A DNA stretch of 64,000 nucleotides from Hydrogenophaga sp. SL48 (GTDB lineage: Bacteria; Pseudomonadota; Gammaproteobacteria; Burkholderiales; Burkholderiaceae_C), in assembly GCF_021729865.1 (NCBI RefSeq), contig NZ_CP063400.1, positions 3,410,001 to 3,474,000 of the forward strand, read 5' to 3'. Made by a program: the position numbers and the translations under genes. Under the pieces are notes generated by a model. That model was not told the origin of the DNA. It ran no database searches and saw only the letters and a list, made by a program, of their open reading frames with translations. The first letter of the stretch is position 1. Every line of letters starts with the position of its first letter. Shown here piece by piece: positions 37,201 through 45,707 of this stretch.

Positions 37201-40200
37201 CTGTCATGGGTCCCCTGTTCAACGGCATGGAGACTGACTTCACGAAGGCCAGACGCATCCATGAGTGGATTCGAACAGGAACATCTTCCCTGCTGACAAC
37301 AGAGGCTGGTCAGCACATCAACCTGGTCTCCATTCCAGAACAGCACATCCTGCTCATTGCTGGAAGTAGTGCAAAGGTCAAAGGGTGGGTGTCAAAGCTC
37401 CACCGTCTCTCTCAGTTGGTGCATTCGCTTCCGGGAATAGACCCTGCACTAGCACGGGTTCGAAGAATTGACGAGCTTTTCACTCCGCTAGACCAGTACG
37501 GAAATAACCTGTCAGCAGGAGCAGCGCTTCTCAAGGGTGTGGTGCGTCCAACAGGCTCTGTTAAGCGAGCGCAAGAGCTGGTTGAACTCCGGCGCCGTAT
37601 CAGTGAGCACAGCGACCTTCTTCGAGCCTTGATTCAAGCACCCAATCAACTGGCACAAGCCGGCGCGACACTTGGTTTGTCGTCGTCTCCGCTTTCGTAC
37701 CAAAACCTGCGAGAGGCTGTCACCCACCTCCAAACAACGACGGATGCCGCAAGAGCACTGGGAGAGTGTGTATCGCTTGCATGTGGGGAGAGCGAGTCGC
37801 CACAGTCGACGCTGAACATTCTTCAGGTTCTAGTGGACTTCAATACGAGTGCGAGCACGGTGCTTTCCTCCAACGAGGTTCCCATGCTCGGCTCATTACA
37901 TGACTGGATTGATACCCGAAGTCGACAACTGGCCGCACTATGCGGCCTAGTTGAACCACTGATACCGGCAGCCAAGTCTGGAGTGTCTACAAAGGATGCT
38001 GTCGAGGCCATTCAATCCGGGATTGAGGCCACGAGGGTTGAGGCCTCTGTCGCTAGCGACCAGAGCTTGGTGAGGTTGCTTGGTGGCTATCTGCGCGGCG
38101 AGGCTACGGACGAATCGCAGCTCCTTGTCTGCCTGACTTGGGGAAGTGATGTCTTCGCTGTGTCTCAGCACCTCCCTGATGGTGTTGCGAACCGACTACT
38201 TCAAGCAGACTCCAAAAAAGCTGCGCCAACGGTCGCACGTTTGATTTCCGATGCCAACTCTGCCATCAAGTCTTACCACCAAACGATGAGCAACATCGAG
38301 AAGTGGGGTGAGCTTGACTGGACAAAGTGGGACGGCGCGCCGACACCTGCAGATGCAAAGAAGCGCCTTGAACGTGCGCTAGCAGCTGGTGAAGCGCTTG
38401 TTCCTTGGTCAAAGTATCTTGCTGCATGCAATGAGGCTGACCCTCTCGGTGTTGGCGAATTGATTCAGCAAGTAGCCAACGGCTCACTCAAGTCGAGCTC
38501 TCTTGTTCAGGCTTTCGACTACGTCTTCTTCAAGACGCTTTCGCGTGGAGTGCTCTCCAACCACCGAGAGCTAGCCAAATTTACTGGCTCTGGCCATGAG
38601 CGACTCAGAACTGAGTTCGCTAAGCTGGACAAAGAGCTGATTGCTCTCAATGGCGAGATGTACGCCTACAAAGTGGACTCTTCCAAACGGTTGCTCCAGG
38701 GAGTGAGCTCAGGTCGTGTTGGGGACCTGACTGAGATGGCGCTTTTGACCAAGGAAACGAAGAAGCAAAAGCGGCACATTCCCATCCGGCAACTTCTGCG
38801 ACGTGCAGGCCGCTCGCTCCTGGAGCTCAAGCCATGTTTCATGATGGGACCGCTCTCAGTAGCACAGTACCTTGAGCAGGGGTATCTGCAATTCGACTTG
38901 GTGGTCATGGATGAAGCATCGCAGCTCCGGCCAGAGGACGCACTGGGCGCACTTGCCAGGGGCAAGCAGTTGGTCGTCGTGGGAGACCCCAAGCAGTTGC
39001 CTCCGACAAACTTTTTCGGTCGTCTTATGGAGGACGACAACGAAGACCCGGACGCAGAACCGGCAATTGTGGACGGAGTGGAGAGCATTCTCGGTATCTG
39101 CGAGCACCTCTATCGACCAGTACGCACGCTTCGCTGGCACTATCGGTCACAACACGAGTCCTTGATAGCGTTCTCTAACTCTCAGTTCTACGATGGCCGC
39201 CTAGTGGTTTTTCCGTCCCCGTACAAACGCAACAGACGTCTTGGCGTGAACTATCGCTACGTTCGTGAAGGCATATACCAAGACCGTCGCAACATCCCTG
39301 AGGCTCAACGTGTCGTAGATGCCGTTTTCGAGCACATGCTGTCGTGCCCTGAAGAGTCTCTCGGCGTTGTGACACTCAATCAAACGCAACGCGAGCTCAT
39401 AGAGGACCTTCTGGACAAGAAGCTGCGTAACTTTCCCGGAGCTGCGGAGTATCTTGACCGTCATGAGAAAGCCGGGTGGGGGTTCTTCGTCAAGAACTTG
39501 GAAAACGTGCAGGGCGATGAGCGGGACGTCATCTTCGTTTCCACGACGTTCGGAAAGCCGCCAGATGGTTCTGCCGTTAGGCAGAACTTCGGCCCCATCA
39601 ATCGCCCAGATGGTTGGCGTCGTCTGAACGTGCTCTTTACCAGAGCAAGACGACGCATCGACCTTTTCACCTCGATGCTGCCGACGGATGTTGTGGTTGA
39701 TGAGAAGGTGTCGCTCGGTAGAAAGGCCTTACGCGAGTACCTCGAATTCGCTCAAACAGGCTTGCTTCCCAGCGTTCGTGGTGTCGCAACTGGGCGTGAA
39801 GCGGACAGTGACTTTGAAATTGCCGTGGCCGATGCCTTGCGGAATCGTGGGTATGAAACAGAGTCACAGGTTGGGGTCGCCGGCTACTTTGTTGACCTAG
39901 GTGTACGGCATCCCGAGCGTCGCGGCGAGTTCCTTGCTGGAGTGGAGTGTGATGGTGTGACTTATCACAGTAGCCTGTCTGCACGCGACCGCGACCGCAT
40001 TAGACAGGAAGTACTGGAGTCTCTTGGTTGGCGAGGTCGCATCATTCGGGTGTGGTCAACAGACTGGTTTACAGACCCCGTGGGGCAGACCGACCGACTC
40101 GTAGGATTCCTTGAACATCGGCTTGATGAAGATGCTGCACTGCCTGCGCCATTCAGTGACGAGGACCTCGAAGAGCTCACATCTGCTGACGAGCAACTTG

Positions 40201-40523
40201 CAGAGAACTTGGAAGTACCCCGCCTTTTCAATGACACAAGCTTGGCGGGCTCAGGCGCATCGAGCCCCACTGACCTGTTCGTAGAGCTTGGGGACCGCGT
40301 GACGTACGAGGTGGTCGCAGACCCCTTCGAACGTCACACAGTTCAGATTGTTGATAGTTCAAGCAATCTTCGACTTGGCCTTCTCAATGAGGCAACTCCG
40401 CTTGCACAAGCCCTGCTTGGGCTTTGCGTGGGTGATGAATCCGTACTCCGTGTTGACAAACTCCCCGCTCGCACACTACGAATACTGAGCATTGAAAAAC
40501 AATCGGTCGATGAAGGAGTGTGA
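34251..40523 (+). CDS. giant DUF4011-type SF1 helicase with C-terminal nuclease-like domain
   Basis: 2,090 aa. N-terminal LRTRLLDLSMRNRLLNYKH is the DUF4011 hallmark. SF1 motifs are split by a ~1,150-residue, largely helical insertion: Walker A GPPGTGKSQT (351-358), then late DEAS (1554-1557), GDPKQLPPTNFF (~1578), WHYRSQHESLI, NVQGDERDVI and LNVLFTRARRRI. The end (~1850-1960) resembles the MTES_1575/Vsr-like PD-(D/E)XK domain (DFEIAVADALRNRGY, YFVDLGV, GVECDGVTYH), a DNA nuclease fold. Such proteins are common in defence islands. It converges on hsdR with only 50 bp between. GGCAGGGG precedes the ATG; a GTG two codons earlier is possible. An antiphage role is inferred from context and architecture. 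Confidence 0.88.
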   Translation: MSDESLYKEDDASKLAGELFSGKLAVGDALAKLRTRLLDLSMRNRLLNYKHPKGRSLQVVDSPDLNLLFERLEEGKSVALLYVPDPPMRRYEGGKKPEARIYARELDIGTTVDIAPSTEATTYRRLPGLQVLQYPADLEKGVRKISSEARTVIEETGTNMLYLMFGFLEYFDSEDSEKAVHAPLLSMPVNLVRGKLDDESRTYLYELSHSGEDIAENFTLREKFRQQFRLELPELGEEDTPEDYFSKIQAAVSKRRNWTVRRRLSLGFLSFGKLAIWADLDPAKSQGLLSSELLRNIFEGGRVEASGAFHAEDYDIDGHDDGELPLIYDADSSQHSALIDVKSGKSLVINGPPGTGKSQTITNIIASAIAGGKKVLFVSEKLAALEVVKQRLEKAKLGDFCLELHSHKTQKKQLLESVEQRMTRRYLKPSGYESHVSVLREKRKALNSYSALLGSTTGNSLDLSVHTVFWVTERKRQHIEDELDAVAGISIQGADGWDASQLDKCRMVLSDAANALDELHCPPQESPWLGFQPGLLIKGDELPILRTVEQALVHAGKAESATCDLGPIFDGSSWTIRQLNDALNAVETLSSVPSNLEGELLESMFVDGASSAERVRGELLRLSSLLEGIRGLRRRSVERLTHQQPTDMHQFKCAVQEGWPVLTEEALSRPPSEVLSSGMRLKELLERLTKLASGRELHQPRDVENVLRRLASVAGNVECSQWMLTPGPELIAIGTAASRTVRDVHTSLDQVASVLKASGVPFAGRTEELQSLLDGRGMPELLPEAVLDDALLEELRRLNSGGWGDWTAEQFAATARETSEVVAGASQAADELKTFFSRLGIPIEVSKSWLDSIEVLLSVMESAPRELLPLRGPGLERTDFADIAIRAEDSYKSIAYKASKVTSAFHLDTLPEEESLRIYVQTFRRGDSLFNVFRSDWRRAKNAFKGTTKHKKNASSEVMSEHFSAVLSWKASQREFCANEQFKSVMGPLFNGMETDFTKARRIHEWIRTGTSSLLTTEAGQHINLVSIPEQHILLIAGSSAKVKGWVSKLHRLSQLVHSLPGIDPALARVRRIDELFTPLDQYGNNLSAGAALLKGVVRPTGSVKRAQELVELRRRISEHSDLLRALIQAPNQLAQAGATLGLSSSPLSYQNLREAVTHLQTTTDAARALGECVSLACGESESPQSTLNILQVLVDFNTSASTVLSSNEVPMLGSLHDWIDTRSRQLAALCGLVEPLIPAAKSGVSTKDAVEAIQSGIEATRVEASVASDQSLVRLLGGYLRGEATDESQLLVCLTWGSDVFAVSQHLPDGVANRLLQADSKKAAPTVARLISDANSAIKSYHQTMSNIEKWGELDWTKWDGAPTPADAKKRLERALAAGEALVPWSKYLAACNEADPLGVGELIQQVANGSLKSSSLVQAFDYVFFKTLSRGVLSNHRELAKFTGSGHERLRTEFAKLDKELIALNGEMYAYKVDSSKRLLQGVSSGRVGDLTEMALLTKETKKQKRHIPIRQLLRRAGRSLLELKPCFMMGPLSVAQYLEQGYLQFDLVVMDEASQLRPEDALGALARGKQLVVVGDPKQLPPTNFFGRLMEDDNEDPDAEPAIVDGVESILGICEHLYRPVRTLRWHYRSQHESLIAFSNSQFYDGRLVVFPSPYKRNRRLGVNYRYVREGIYQDRRNIPEAQRVVDAVFEHMLSCPEESLGVVTLNQTQRELIEDLLDKKLRNFPGAAEYLDRHEKAGWGFFVKNLENVQGDERDVIFVSTTFGKPPDGSAVRQNFGPINRPDGWRRLNVLFTRARRRIDLFTSMLPTDVVVDEKVSLGRKALREYLEFAQTGLLPSVRGVATGREADSDFEIAVADALRNRGYETESQVGVAGYFVDLGVRHPERRGEFLAGVECDGVTYHSSLSARDRDRIRQEVLESLGWRGRIIRVWSTDWFTDPVGQTDRLVGFLEHRLDEDAALPAPFSDEDLEELTSADEQLAENLEVPRLFNDTSLAGSGASSPTDLFVELGDRVTYEVVADPFERHTVQIVDSSSNLRLGLLNEATPLAQALLGLCVGDESVLRVDKLPARTLRILSIEKQSVDEGV

Positions 40524-40573
40524 GTCTTGGCTGCCTGAAAGGACTCAGTCGAAATAGTACGAGTCAGACATGG

Positions 40574-43500
40574 TCATTGCGCTCTTTGCGCAAACGCCTG
40601 GTACACCATCTTGGCCAGCATCCCCTGCATCGCCGCAAACACGCGGTCGTCCTTGAGCAGCTGGTTGGCGATGTTGTTGTGAGCCTCCTGACCTTCAATG
40701 ATGATGTCCGTAAAGACGTCCTTGAAGTCGCCCATGGCGAACTGCTGTTCGGTGTTGCTAGCCGCCTGGGCCGCGAGCGCCTCGTTCTCCATCAGCTTGC
40801 CCTTGATGGTGGTGACGTAGCCCACCAGGTCGCCCTCGGTCAGGGTCCCCGAGAACAGGTCGTTCATGCGGCTGACCACCTCACCCAGACGGACCTTCTC
40901 CTCGTCGACCGCCTTGCCGGTACCGGCTTCCGAAGCCGGTTTGAGCTTGACCACCTCTCCGGTGGCCAGGTCGAGCTGCTGCTCCCCGAGCTTCTGCAGC
41001 CGGTAGTGAGTCAGTCGCACGTCTGCATCCAGCTCGATGAGGCTTGCCCCTCCTTCCTTGCTCTCAATGCGGGGCATGAAGTTCTTGCCGAAGGTGTACA
41101 GCTTCTCCAGGTCAGGGTCGTTGTACGGGATGATTTGGCTGAGGAAGTCGTACATCCGCAGAAAGGTGCCCAGGTCCTTGCGGAACTGGTCTGCCTTCTC
41201 TTCGTCGTCTTCCTCCAGCGCATCGAAGCGGTCTTTGGCAGGCTTGAGAAACCCATGGAGGGTGGCCTGCTTGCGCTTGGGGTCAAAGAACGCGTCTGCC
41301 AGCCCTTCGACCTCGGCTCGGGTGTAGACACCGACCTGGTCCAGCTTGGTCTGCAGCTCGTGGACGATGTTGGGGTCAGTGACTTCTTCGAGCTGCGCAC
41401 CGCGGTAGTAGGGCTGGAACGACGCAAGGATTTCGGCCGGGTCGTTGACAAAGTCCAGGACGAACGTGTCTTCCTTGCCCGGGTAGGTGCGGTTAAGGCG
41501 GGAGAGCGTCTGCACCGCCAGCACCCCCGACAGGCGCTTGTCCACGTACATGGAGTGCAGCAGCGGCTGGTCGAAGCCGGTCTGGTACTTGTTGGCCACC
41601 AGCAGCAACCGGTACAGGTCGTCCTTGAATGCATCGGAGGGCTCCAGGCCCTTGATGTCGGGGTTCATGCTGGACTCGGTGTGCTCCTCACCCTTGAAGT
41701 CGGGGTCCTCGACCTTTCCGGAAAACGCCACCAGTGCTCGCATCTCTTTGTCGTAGCCCTGGGCCTTGAGGTACTTGTCCATCGCCAGCTTGTAGCGCAC
41801 GGCCGCCAGGCGGCTGTCGGTGACCACCATGGCCTTGGCCTTCCCACCCAGCTTCTTGGCCACGTGCTCGTGGAAGTGCTCCACGATGACCGCCACGCGC
41901 TGAGAGAGGTTGTGTTCATGGAGGATGGCGAAGCGCGCCAGCGCTTTCCGAGCCTGGTTCTTGGGCACCAGCTTTTCGTCGGACTCGGTGCGCAGCTTGT
42001 AGTAGGTCTTGTAGCTGGTGTAGTTGCGCAGGACGTCCAAGATGAACCCCTCGGCGATGGCCTGGCGCATCGAGTACACGTGGAAGGGTTCGGGCAGACC
42101 AGATGGCCCCGGGCGACCGAACAGCTCCATGGTCTTGGCCTTGGGCGTGGCTGTGAAGGCGAAGTACGAGACGTTCTTGGGCCGCACCCGCGAGTTCATT
42201 ACCTCGTTGATGATGTCCTCGGAGGTCACGTCCTCCGGGTCGATTTCGACGTCCACCGAAACCTCGACGTTTTCGCCATCGAGTTCAACCGACACCGTCT
42301 TCGGGGACGCCTCGGTGGTCAGGGCGCGGCGCAGCTTCTGGGCAGCGGTGCCGGACTGCCCGGAGTGGGCCTCATCCACGATGAGGGCAAATCGCCGGTC
42401 TTTCATCCCCTGCACCTTGGACAGCACAAAGGGGAACTTCTGGATGGTCGTGATGACGATGGGGGTGCCGCTGTTGAGTGCCTTGGCCAGCTGGTCCGAG
42501 TTCTCGTCAATCTTCTGGACGACCCCGGCCTTGTGGTCGAACTGGCTGATGGTCTCCTGCAGCTGACGGTCCAACACGCGACGGTCGGTCACCACGATGA
42601 CCGAATCGAAGACCTTCTGGTCCTTCTCGTCGTGCAGGTTGGCCAGGCGGTGGGCCGTCCATGCGATGGAGTTGGACTTGCCCGAGCCGGCAGAGTGTTG
42701 GATGAGGTAGCTGTGCCCGGCCCCTTCCTCCGCAGCCGCCTTCACCAGGCGCAGCACTGCGTCGAGCTGGTGATAGCGCGGGAAGATGAGGGTTTCCTTG
42801 ACGACCTTCCGGCCTGTTCTCGGGTCTTCCTCTTCTTTGACCTCCAGGTGCAGGAAGTTGGTCAGGATGTCAATCCAGTAGTGGCGACTCCAGACGTTCT
42901 CCCACAGGTAGTAGGTGGAGTACCCCTGCGCCGGCGGGTTGCCCGCGTCGGCGCCACCCATGCCGTCAGGATTGCCCAGGTTGAACGGCAGGAAGAAGGT
43001 CTTGTCCCCCTCCAGCTTGGTGGCCATGAAGACTTCGTCGGATGACACCGCGAAGTGCACCAGCGCCCGGGTCTTGAACTGCAGCAGCGCCTCCGGCTCA
43101 TTCGCCTTTGGGTCGCGCGGCAGGCGGTCCTTCTTGTACTGGGTGATGGCGTGCTGAATGCTCTGCGTCAGGTCTGTCTTGAGCTCGGCCGTGGCCACCG
43201 GAAGGCCGTTCACAAACAGCACCAAGTCGATGCTCTTTTCGTTGTGCAGGCTGTAGTGCAGTTGCCTGATGCACGTCAGCCGGTTCTTCTCGTAGCTGTC
43301 CCACAGTGCCTGGTTCTTGTGGTGGGCGGGGCGTGCCTGGCACAGAAAGAACTTGGCGTCACGGTCCTTGAATCCATGGCGCAGCAGGTGTAGGGTGCCG
43401 TGGCGGTCGAGCTGCTCAGCCACCCGCTTGGCAAACATGGACTCCGACTGACCGTTGTGCCAACGCTTGAACTTCGCCCACTCCTGCGGCTGGGTGTCTT

Positions 43501-43660
43501 GCACGAAGCCCAACAGGTCCTCAACGAACAGCGCCTGCTCACGGTTGTAGGAGGTGGCGTTCTTGAGATGAGTGCGGACCGACCAGCCGTTGCTCTCAAG
43601 GTGGGCGCAGATGTCGTTCTCGAACTGGTGCTCGGTGTGTACGTTGTAGATGGTTGGCAT
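40574..43660 (-). CDS. hsdR: type I restriction endonuclease subunit R
   Basis: 1,028 aa. The N-terminal nuclease region has IDLVLFVNGLPVATAELK (D...ExK of the PD-(D/E)XK fold). The SF2 motor carries Walker A QHSAGSGKSNSIAW, DEAH in LIVDEAHSGQSG, FTATPKAKTMELFG, and QTLSRLNRTYPGKEDTFVLDFVN. It cuts unmethylated DNA after ATP-driven translocation in complex with HsdM and HsdS. It is the last gene of the operon, separated from hsdS by three non-RM genes. The long plus-strand frame opposite it is antisense. Confidence 0.96.
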   Translation of the reverse strand: MPTIYNVHTEHQFENDICAHLESNGWSVRTHLKNATSYNREQALFVEDLLGFVQDTQPQEWAKFKRWHNGQSESMFAKRVAEQLDRHGTLHLLRHGFKDRDAKFFLCQARPAHHKNQALWDSYEKNRLTCIRQLHYSLHNEKSIDLVLFVNGLPVATAELKTDLTQSIQHAITQYKKDRLPRDPKANEPEALLQFKTRALVHFAVSSDEVFMATKLEGDKTFFLPFNLGNPDGMGGADAGNPPAQGYSTYYLWENVWSRHYWIDILTNFLHLEVKEEEDPRTGRKVVKETLIFPRYHQLDAVLRLVKAAAEEGAGHSYLIQHSAGSGKSNSIAWTAHRLANLHDEKDQKVFDSVIVVTDRRVLDRQLQETISQFDHKAGVVQKIDENSDQLAKALNSGTPIVITTIQKFPFVLSKVQGMKDRRFALIVDEAHSGQSGTAAQKLRRALTTEASPKTVSVELDGENVEVSVDVEIDPEDVTSEDIINEVMNSRVRPKNVSYFAFTATPKAKTMELFGRPGPSGLPEPFHVYSMRQAIAEGFILDVLRNYTSYKTYYKLRTESDEKLVPKNQARKALARFAILHEHNLSQRVAVIVEHFHEHVAKKLGGKAKAMVVTDSRLAAVRYKLAMDKYLKAQGYDKEMRALVAFSGKVEDPDFKGEEHTESSMNPDIKGLEPSDAFKDDLYRLLLVANKYQTGFDQPLLHSMYVDKRLSGVLAVQTLSRLNRTYPGKEDTFVLDFVNDPAEILASFQPYYRGAQLEEVTDPNIVHELQTKLDQVGVYTRAEVEGLADAFFDPKRKQATLHGFLKPAKDRFDALEEDDEEKADQFRKDLGTFLRMYDFLSQIIPYNDPDLEKLYTFGKNFMPRIESKEGGASLIELDADVRLTHYRLQKLGEQQLDLATGEVVKLKPASEAGTGKAVDEEKVRLGEVVSRMNDLFSGTLTEGDLVGYVTTIKGKLMENEALAAQAASNTEQQFAMGDFKDVFTDIIIEGQEAHNNIANQLLKDDRVFAAMQGMLAKMVYQAFAQRAQ

Positions 43661-43671
43661 GGTCGATTTTG

Positions 43672-44079
43672 TCAGTCGAGAAAGCGCGCGAGAAGTCTTG
43701 AAAAGAAGCTGGCGTCCCGTTCGCCGGTCCTCGACAGGGAGTCTTGAGTCACTGCCTTCCAGATGGCAAGGCCAACGCCAAGCAGGAGAACGGCAATTCC
43801 AGCCAGTTCAGACGGACGGATGAAGCGCTTGGAGAAGATGGCCTCCAGCAGGTTTCGGTAGACCTGGCCCGTAACCCCGGTGGACATCTTTGCCTGGTTG
43901 TGCTCCAACCAAGCAGTGACCAGCGCGGGGACGAGAAAGTAAAAGAAGATGAAGCCCACGACACCGACAACAAGTGCCCCGCGAGGCCCAAAGCTGTTGG
44001 CGATAGCCGCGGTATCTCCGACCATCGAGCCGAACTCATTGCCTGAGCGGCGGCGGTATCTTCGTCCTCTGTAGCCCAT
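43672..44079 (-). CDS. small inner-membrane protein within hsd operon
   Basis: 135 aa, no family recognised. The N-terminus is Arg-rich (MGYRGRRYRRRSG); two membrane helices follow (GALVVGVVGFIFFYFLVPALV and LAGIAVLLLGVGLAIWKAV), separated by ~40 polar residues, and the C-terminus is charged. AAAGGATG precedes the ATG. It is 11 bp upstream of hsdR and 43 bp downstream of the DUF2939 gene, in the same direction, so likely in the same transcript. Confidence 0.7.
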   Translation of the reverse strand: MGYRGRRYRRRSGNEFGSMVGDTAAIANSFGPRGALVVGVVGFIFFYFLVPALVTAWLEHNQAKMSTGVTGQVYRNLLEAIFSKRFIRPSELAGIAVLLLGVGLAIWKAVTQDSLSRTGERDASFFSRLLARFLD

Positions 44080-44122
44080 CTAGCATCCTTTCAGACTTGT
44101 AGGCTTGGGTTTTATTCTGCGA

Positions 44123-44686
44123 CTACTCAGAAGGGGGCGTAGGCATCCGCAGCTCAGTGAGCTTCCAGTCCGCGAAGCCACTCCGCTCGAACACCACCCC
44201 GAACTTCGCCGCCCCAGAGTCCTTCGCGTCCTGGGCATAGGCGATGACCTTGTTCATGCTGACTCGCTCAACATCCCACTTCGGCTCCTGCTTGGGTTCG
44301 CCAGGCTGTCTGGTCTCCGCCCTCCCGGGTTTCAGGCTGAGCTCGCCGTTGCTCATGGCCTTCATAACCAGCTCTGGCCGAACCATGGCGTCGATGAGGG
44401 GGTTGATGAGCGCAAGGGCCATCGCCGACCCCATCGCCTCGAACTGATTGCCTGTGCTGGCCCCGGTGCCAATCTTGTCAGCAACCATGGCGGCCATCTG
44501 CCCCTTGAGGCTCTCCCTCAGCTTGGGGTAGTCGACCTTCTCGTTGAAAGCATCCGCATTGCGGGCTTCGGCAGCTGCCCGCAGCGACTTCATGACCAAG
44601 TACGGCGAGTAGTGCCAATAGGCACCGATGCCGGCGGCAGCGACGGCGATTGCGGCTAGGGCCGCTTTATTTGATGCGAGGCTCAT
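44123..44686 (-). CDS. DUF2939-family protein within hsd operon
   Basis: 187 aa. The N-terminal hydrophobic helix (AALAAIAVAAAGIGAYWHYSPY) is followed by the DUF2939 signature LRAAAEARNADAFNEKVDYPKLRESLKGQM. This arrangement, a membrane anchor plus small helical domain, is typical of the family, whose function is unknown. The chosen ATG 44686 has AGGGAGTGAG upstream; the frame continues further up but overlaps the neighbouring gene. Presence inside a restriction-modification operon is unexpected. Confidence 0.8.
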   Translation of the reverse strand: MSLASNKAALAAIAVAAAGIGAYWHYSPYLVMKSLRAAAEARNADAFNEKVDYPKLRESLKGQMAAMVADKIGTGASTGNQFEAMGSAMALALINPLIDAMVRPELVMKAMSNGELSLKPGRAETRQPGEPKQEPKWDVERVSMNKVIAYAQDAKDSGAAKFGVVFERSGFADWKLTELRMPTPPSE

Positions 44687-44717
44687 CTCACTCCCTGAAT
44701 TGATTTTCGTGTTGAGT

Positions 44718-45707
44718 CTATCGAATCGTCTTTCGCAAGACGTCCAACCTTCGTTTGCAGCCCACCTTCGGGTTGAGGGAGAGTGCCAACTCGTAGGCGC
44801 CAATCGCGTCCCCGGTTCGATTCAGCCGCTCGAGCGCTTCACCTGCCAGCCGGTAGGCTCGTGCGGTCCAATCAGGATGCTTCCCTTCCACTTCGGCGAG
44901 CACGCCGTCAAGCACCTCAAGCGCCTTTGTTGCGGCATCGACGCCTGGGGTGGCTTCCAGGAGACGTTCGACCGCCATCGTCCTGGTGCCGTAGTCCCCC
45001 TTCGAAAGCTCGGCCGTCCTGAATTCGCCCGTATCGAGGAACGCGCCGGAAGCTGAGTAGGCAAACCAGCCCATGCCATCCGGATTGACCAGCAACCGGC
45101 TCAACTGCCCCGCGACGACTTCGAATCGGTATTGCTTTGTCCAGGGTGTGGCGGGCGAAATCGAGAACAGCAGCGACCCGTTCGACAGGTCAATGCACTC
45201 AAGCAGGTTGCTGTGCGGAGACTTTGGAGCGTTGCAGGTTTGGGCCACCGCGTAGCGCCCACACTGAGACACGTCGACGGTGTACAGGTTGGCTTGGTAC
45301 TTCTTGCGGAAGCGTTCAACGCCCTCCCGCGAAAAGGCCACCAACTGACCCTCCAGATTCATTCCAAATCCCGTGTCGAGAATCAGAAAAGACCCGTCGT
45401 CGGCCACTGCGGCATGGGTGGGGCGGGCAATCTTGTCGAGCGTGAGCGCTACTCGTTTGGCTTGGAGGTCGATGAGCACGACCTGGCCGTTGCCCGAGTC
45501 TCTTCCACCACCCCTGCTCTTGCCATCCGAATCCCGGCACCCAACCATCCACCGCCCCCCGAGAGCCGAGTAGGGCACCCCGAAGAAGCCAAGCCGCGGA
45601 ACACGGACCATTCCGTGCTCCAGGTCGATACGCTCTGGTGCGCCTCCGTGCTCGGCCGCCACTGCTGTGCCGCGGACTGCACCGAAGAGCTGCGAGAGGA
45701 TGCTCAT
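44718..45707 (-). CDS. beta-propeller-like protein with C-terminal TPR-like helices, within hsd operon
   Basis: 329 aa, function unknown. Residues ~30-215 show repeated beta-strand blocks like a WD40/quinoprotein-type propeller (GNGQVVLIDLQAKRVALTL, AVADDGSFLILDTGFG, YTVDVSQCGRYAVAQTC, LLECIDLSNGSLLFS). The last ~80 residues form helix pairs of TPR type (AYRLAGEALERLNRTGDAIGAYELALSLNP). No signal peptide. Its ATG overlaps the hsdS stop by four bases, which ties it to the RM operon. Such scaffolds usually mediate protein-protein contact. Confidence 0.72.
   Translation of the reverse strand: MSILSQLFGAVRGTAVAAEHGGAPERIDLEHGMVRVPRLGFFGVPYSALGGRWMVGCRDSDGKSRGGGRDSGNGQVVLIDLQAKRVALTLDKIARPTHAAVADDGSFLILDTGFGMNLEGQLVAFSREGVERFRKKYQANLYTVDVSQCGRYAVAQTCNAPKSPHSNLLECIDLSNGSLLFSISPATPWTKQYRFEVVAGQLSRLLVNPDGMGWFAYSASGAFLDTGEFRTAELSKGDYGTRTMAVERLLEATPGVDAATKALEVLDGVLAEVEGKHPDWTARAYRLAGEALERLNRTGDAIGAYELALSLNPKVGCKRRLDVLRKTIR

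Noticed and set aside
40521..40570. Hairpin TGAGTC...GACTCA between the helicase gene and hsdR
   Set aside because: Only a 6-bp stem with a 15-base loop; too weak to call a terminator.
40520..43045. 841-codon plus-strand frame opposite hsdR
   Set aside because: Antisense shadow: composition is His/Leu/Val-rich low-information sequence, while the minus frame has all HsdR motifs.
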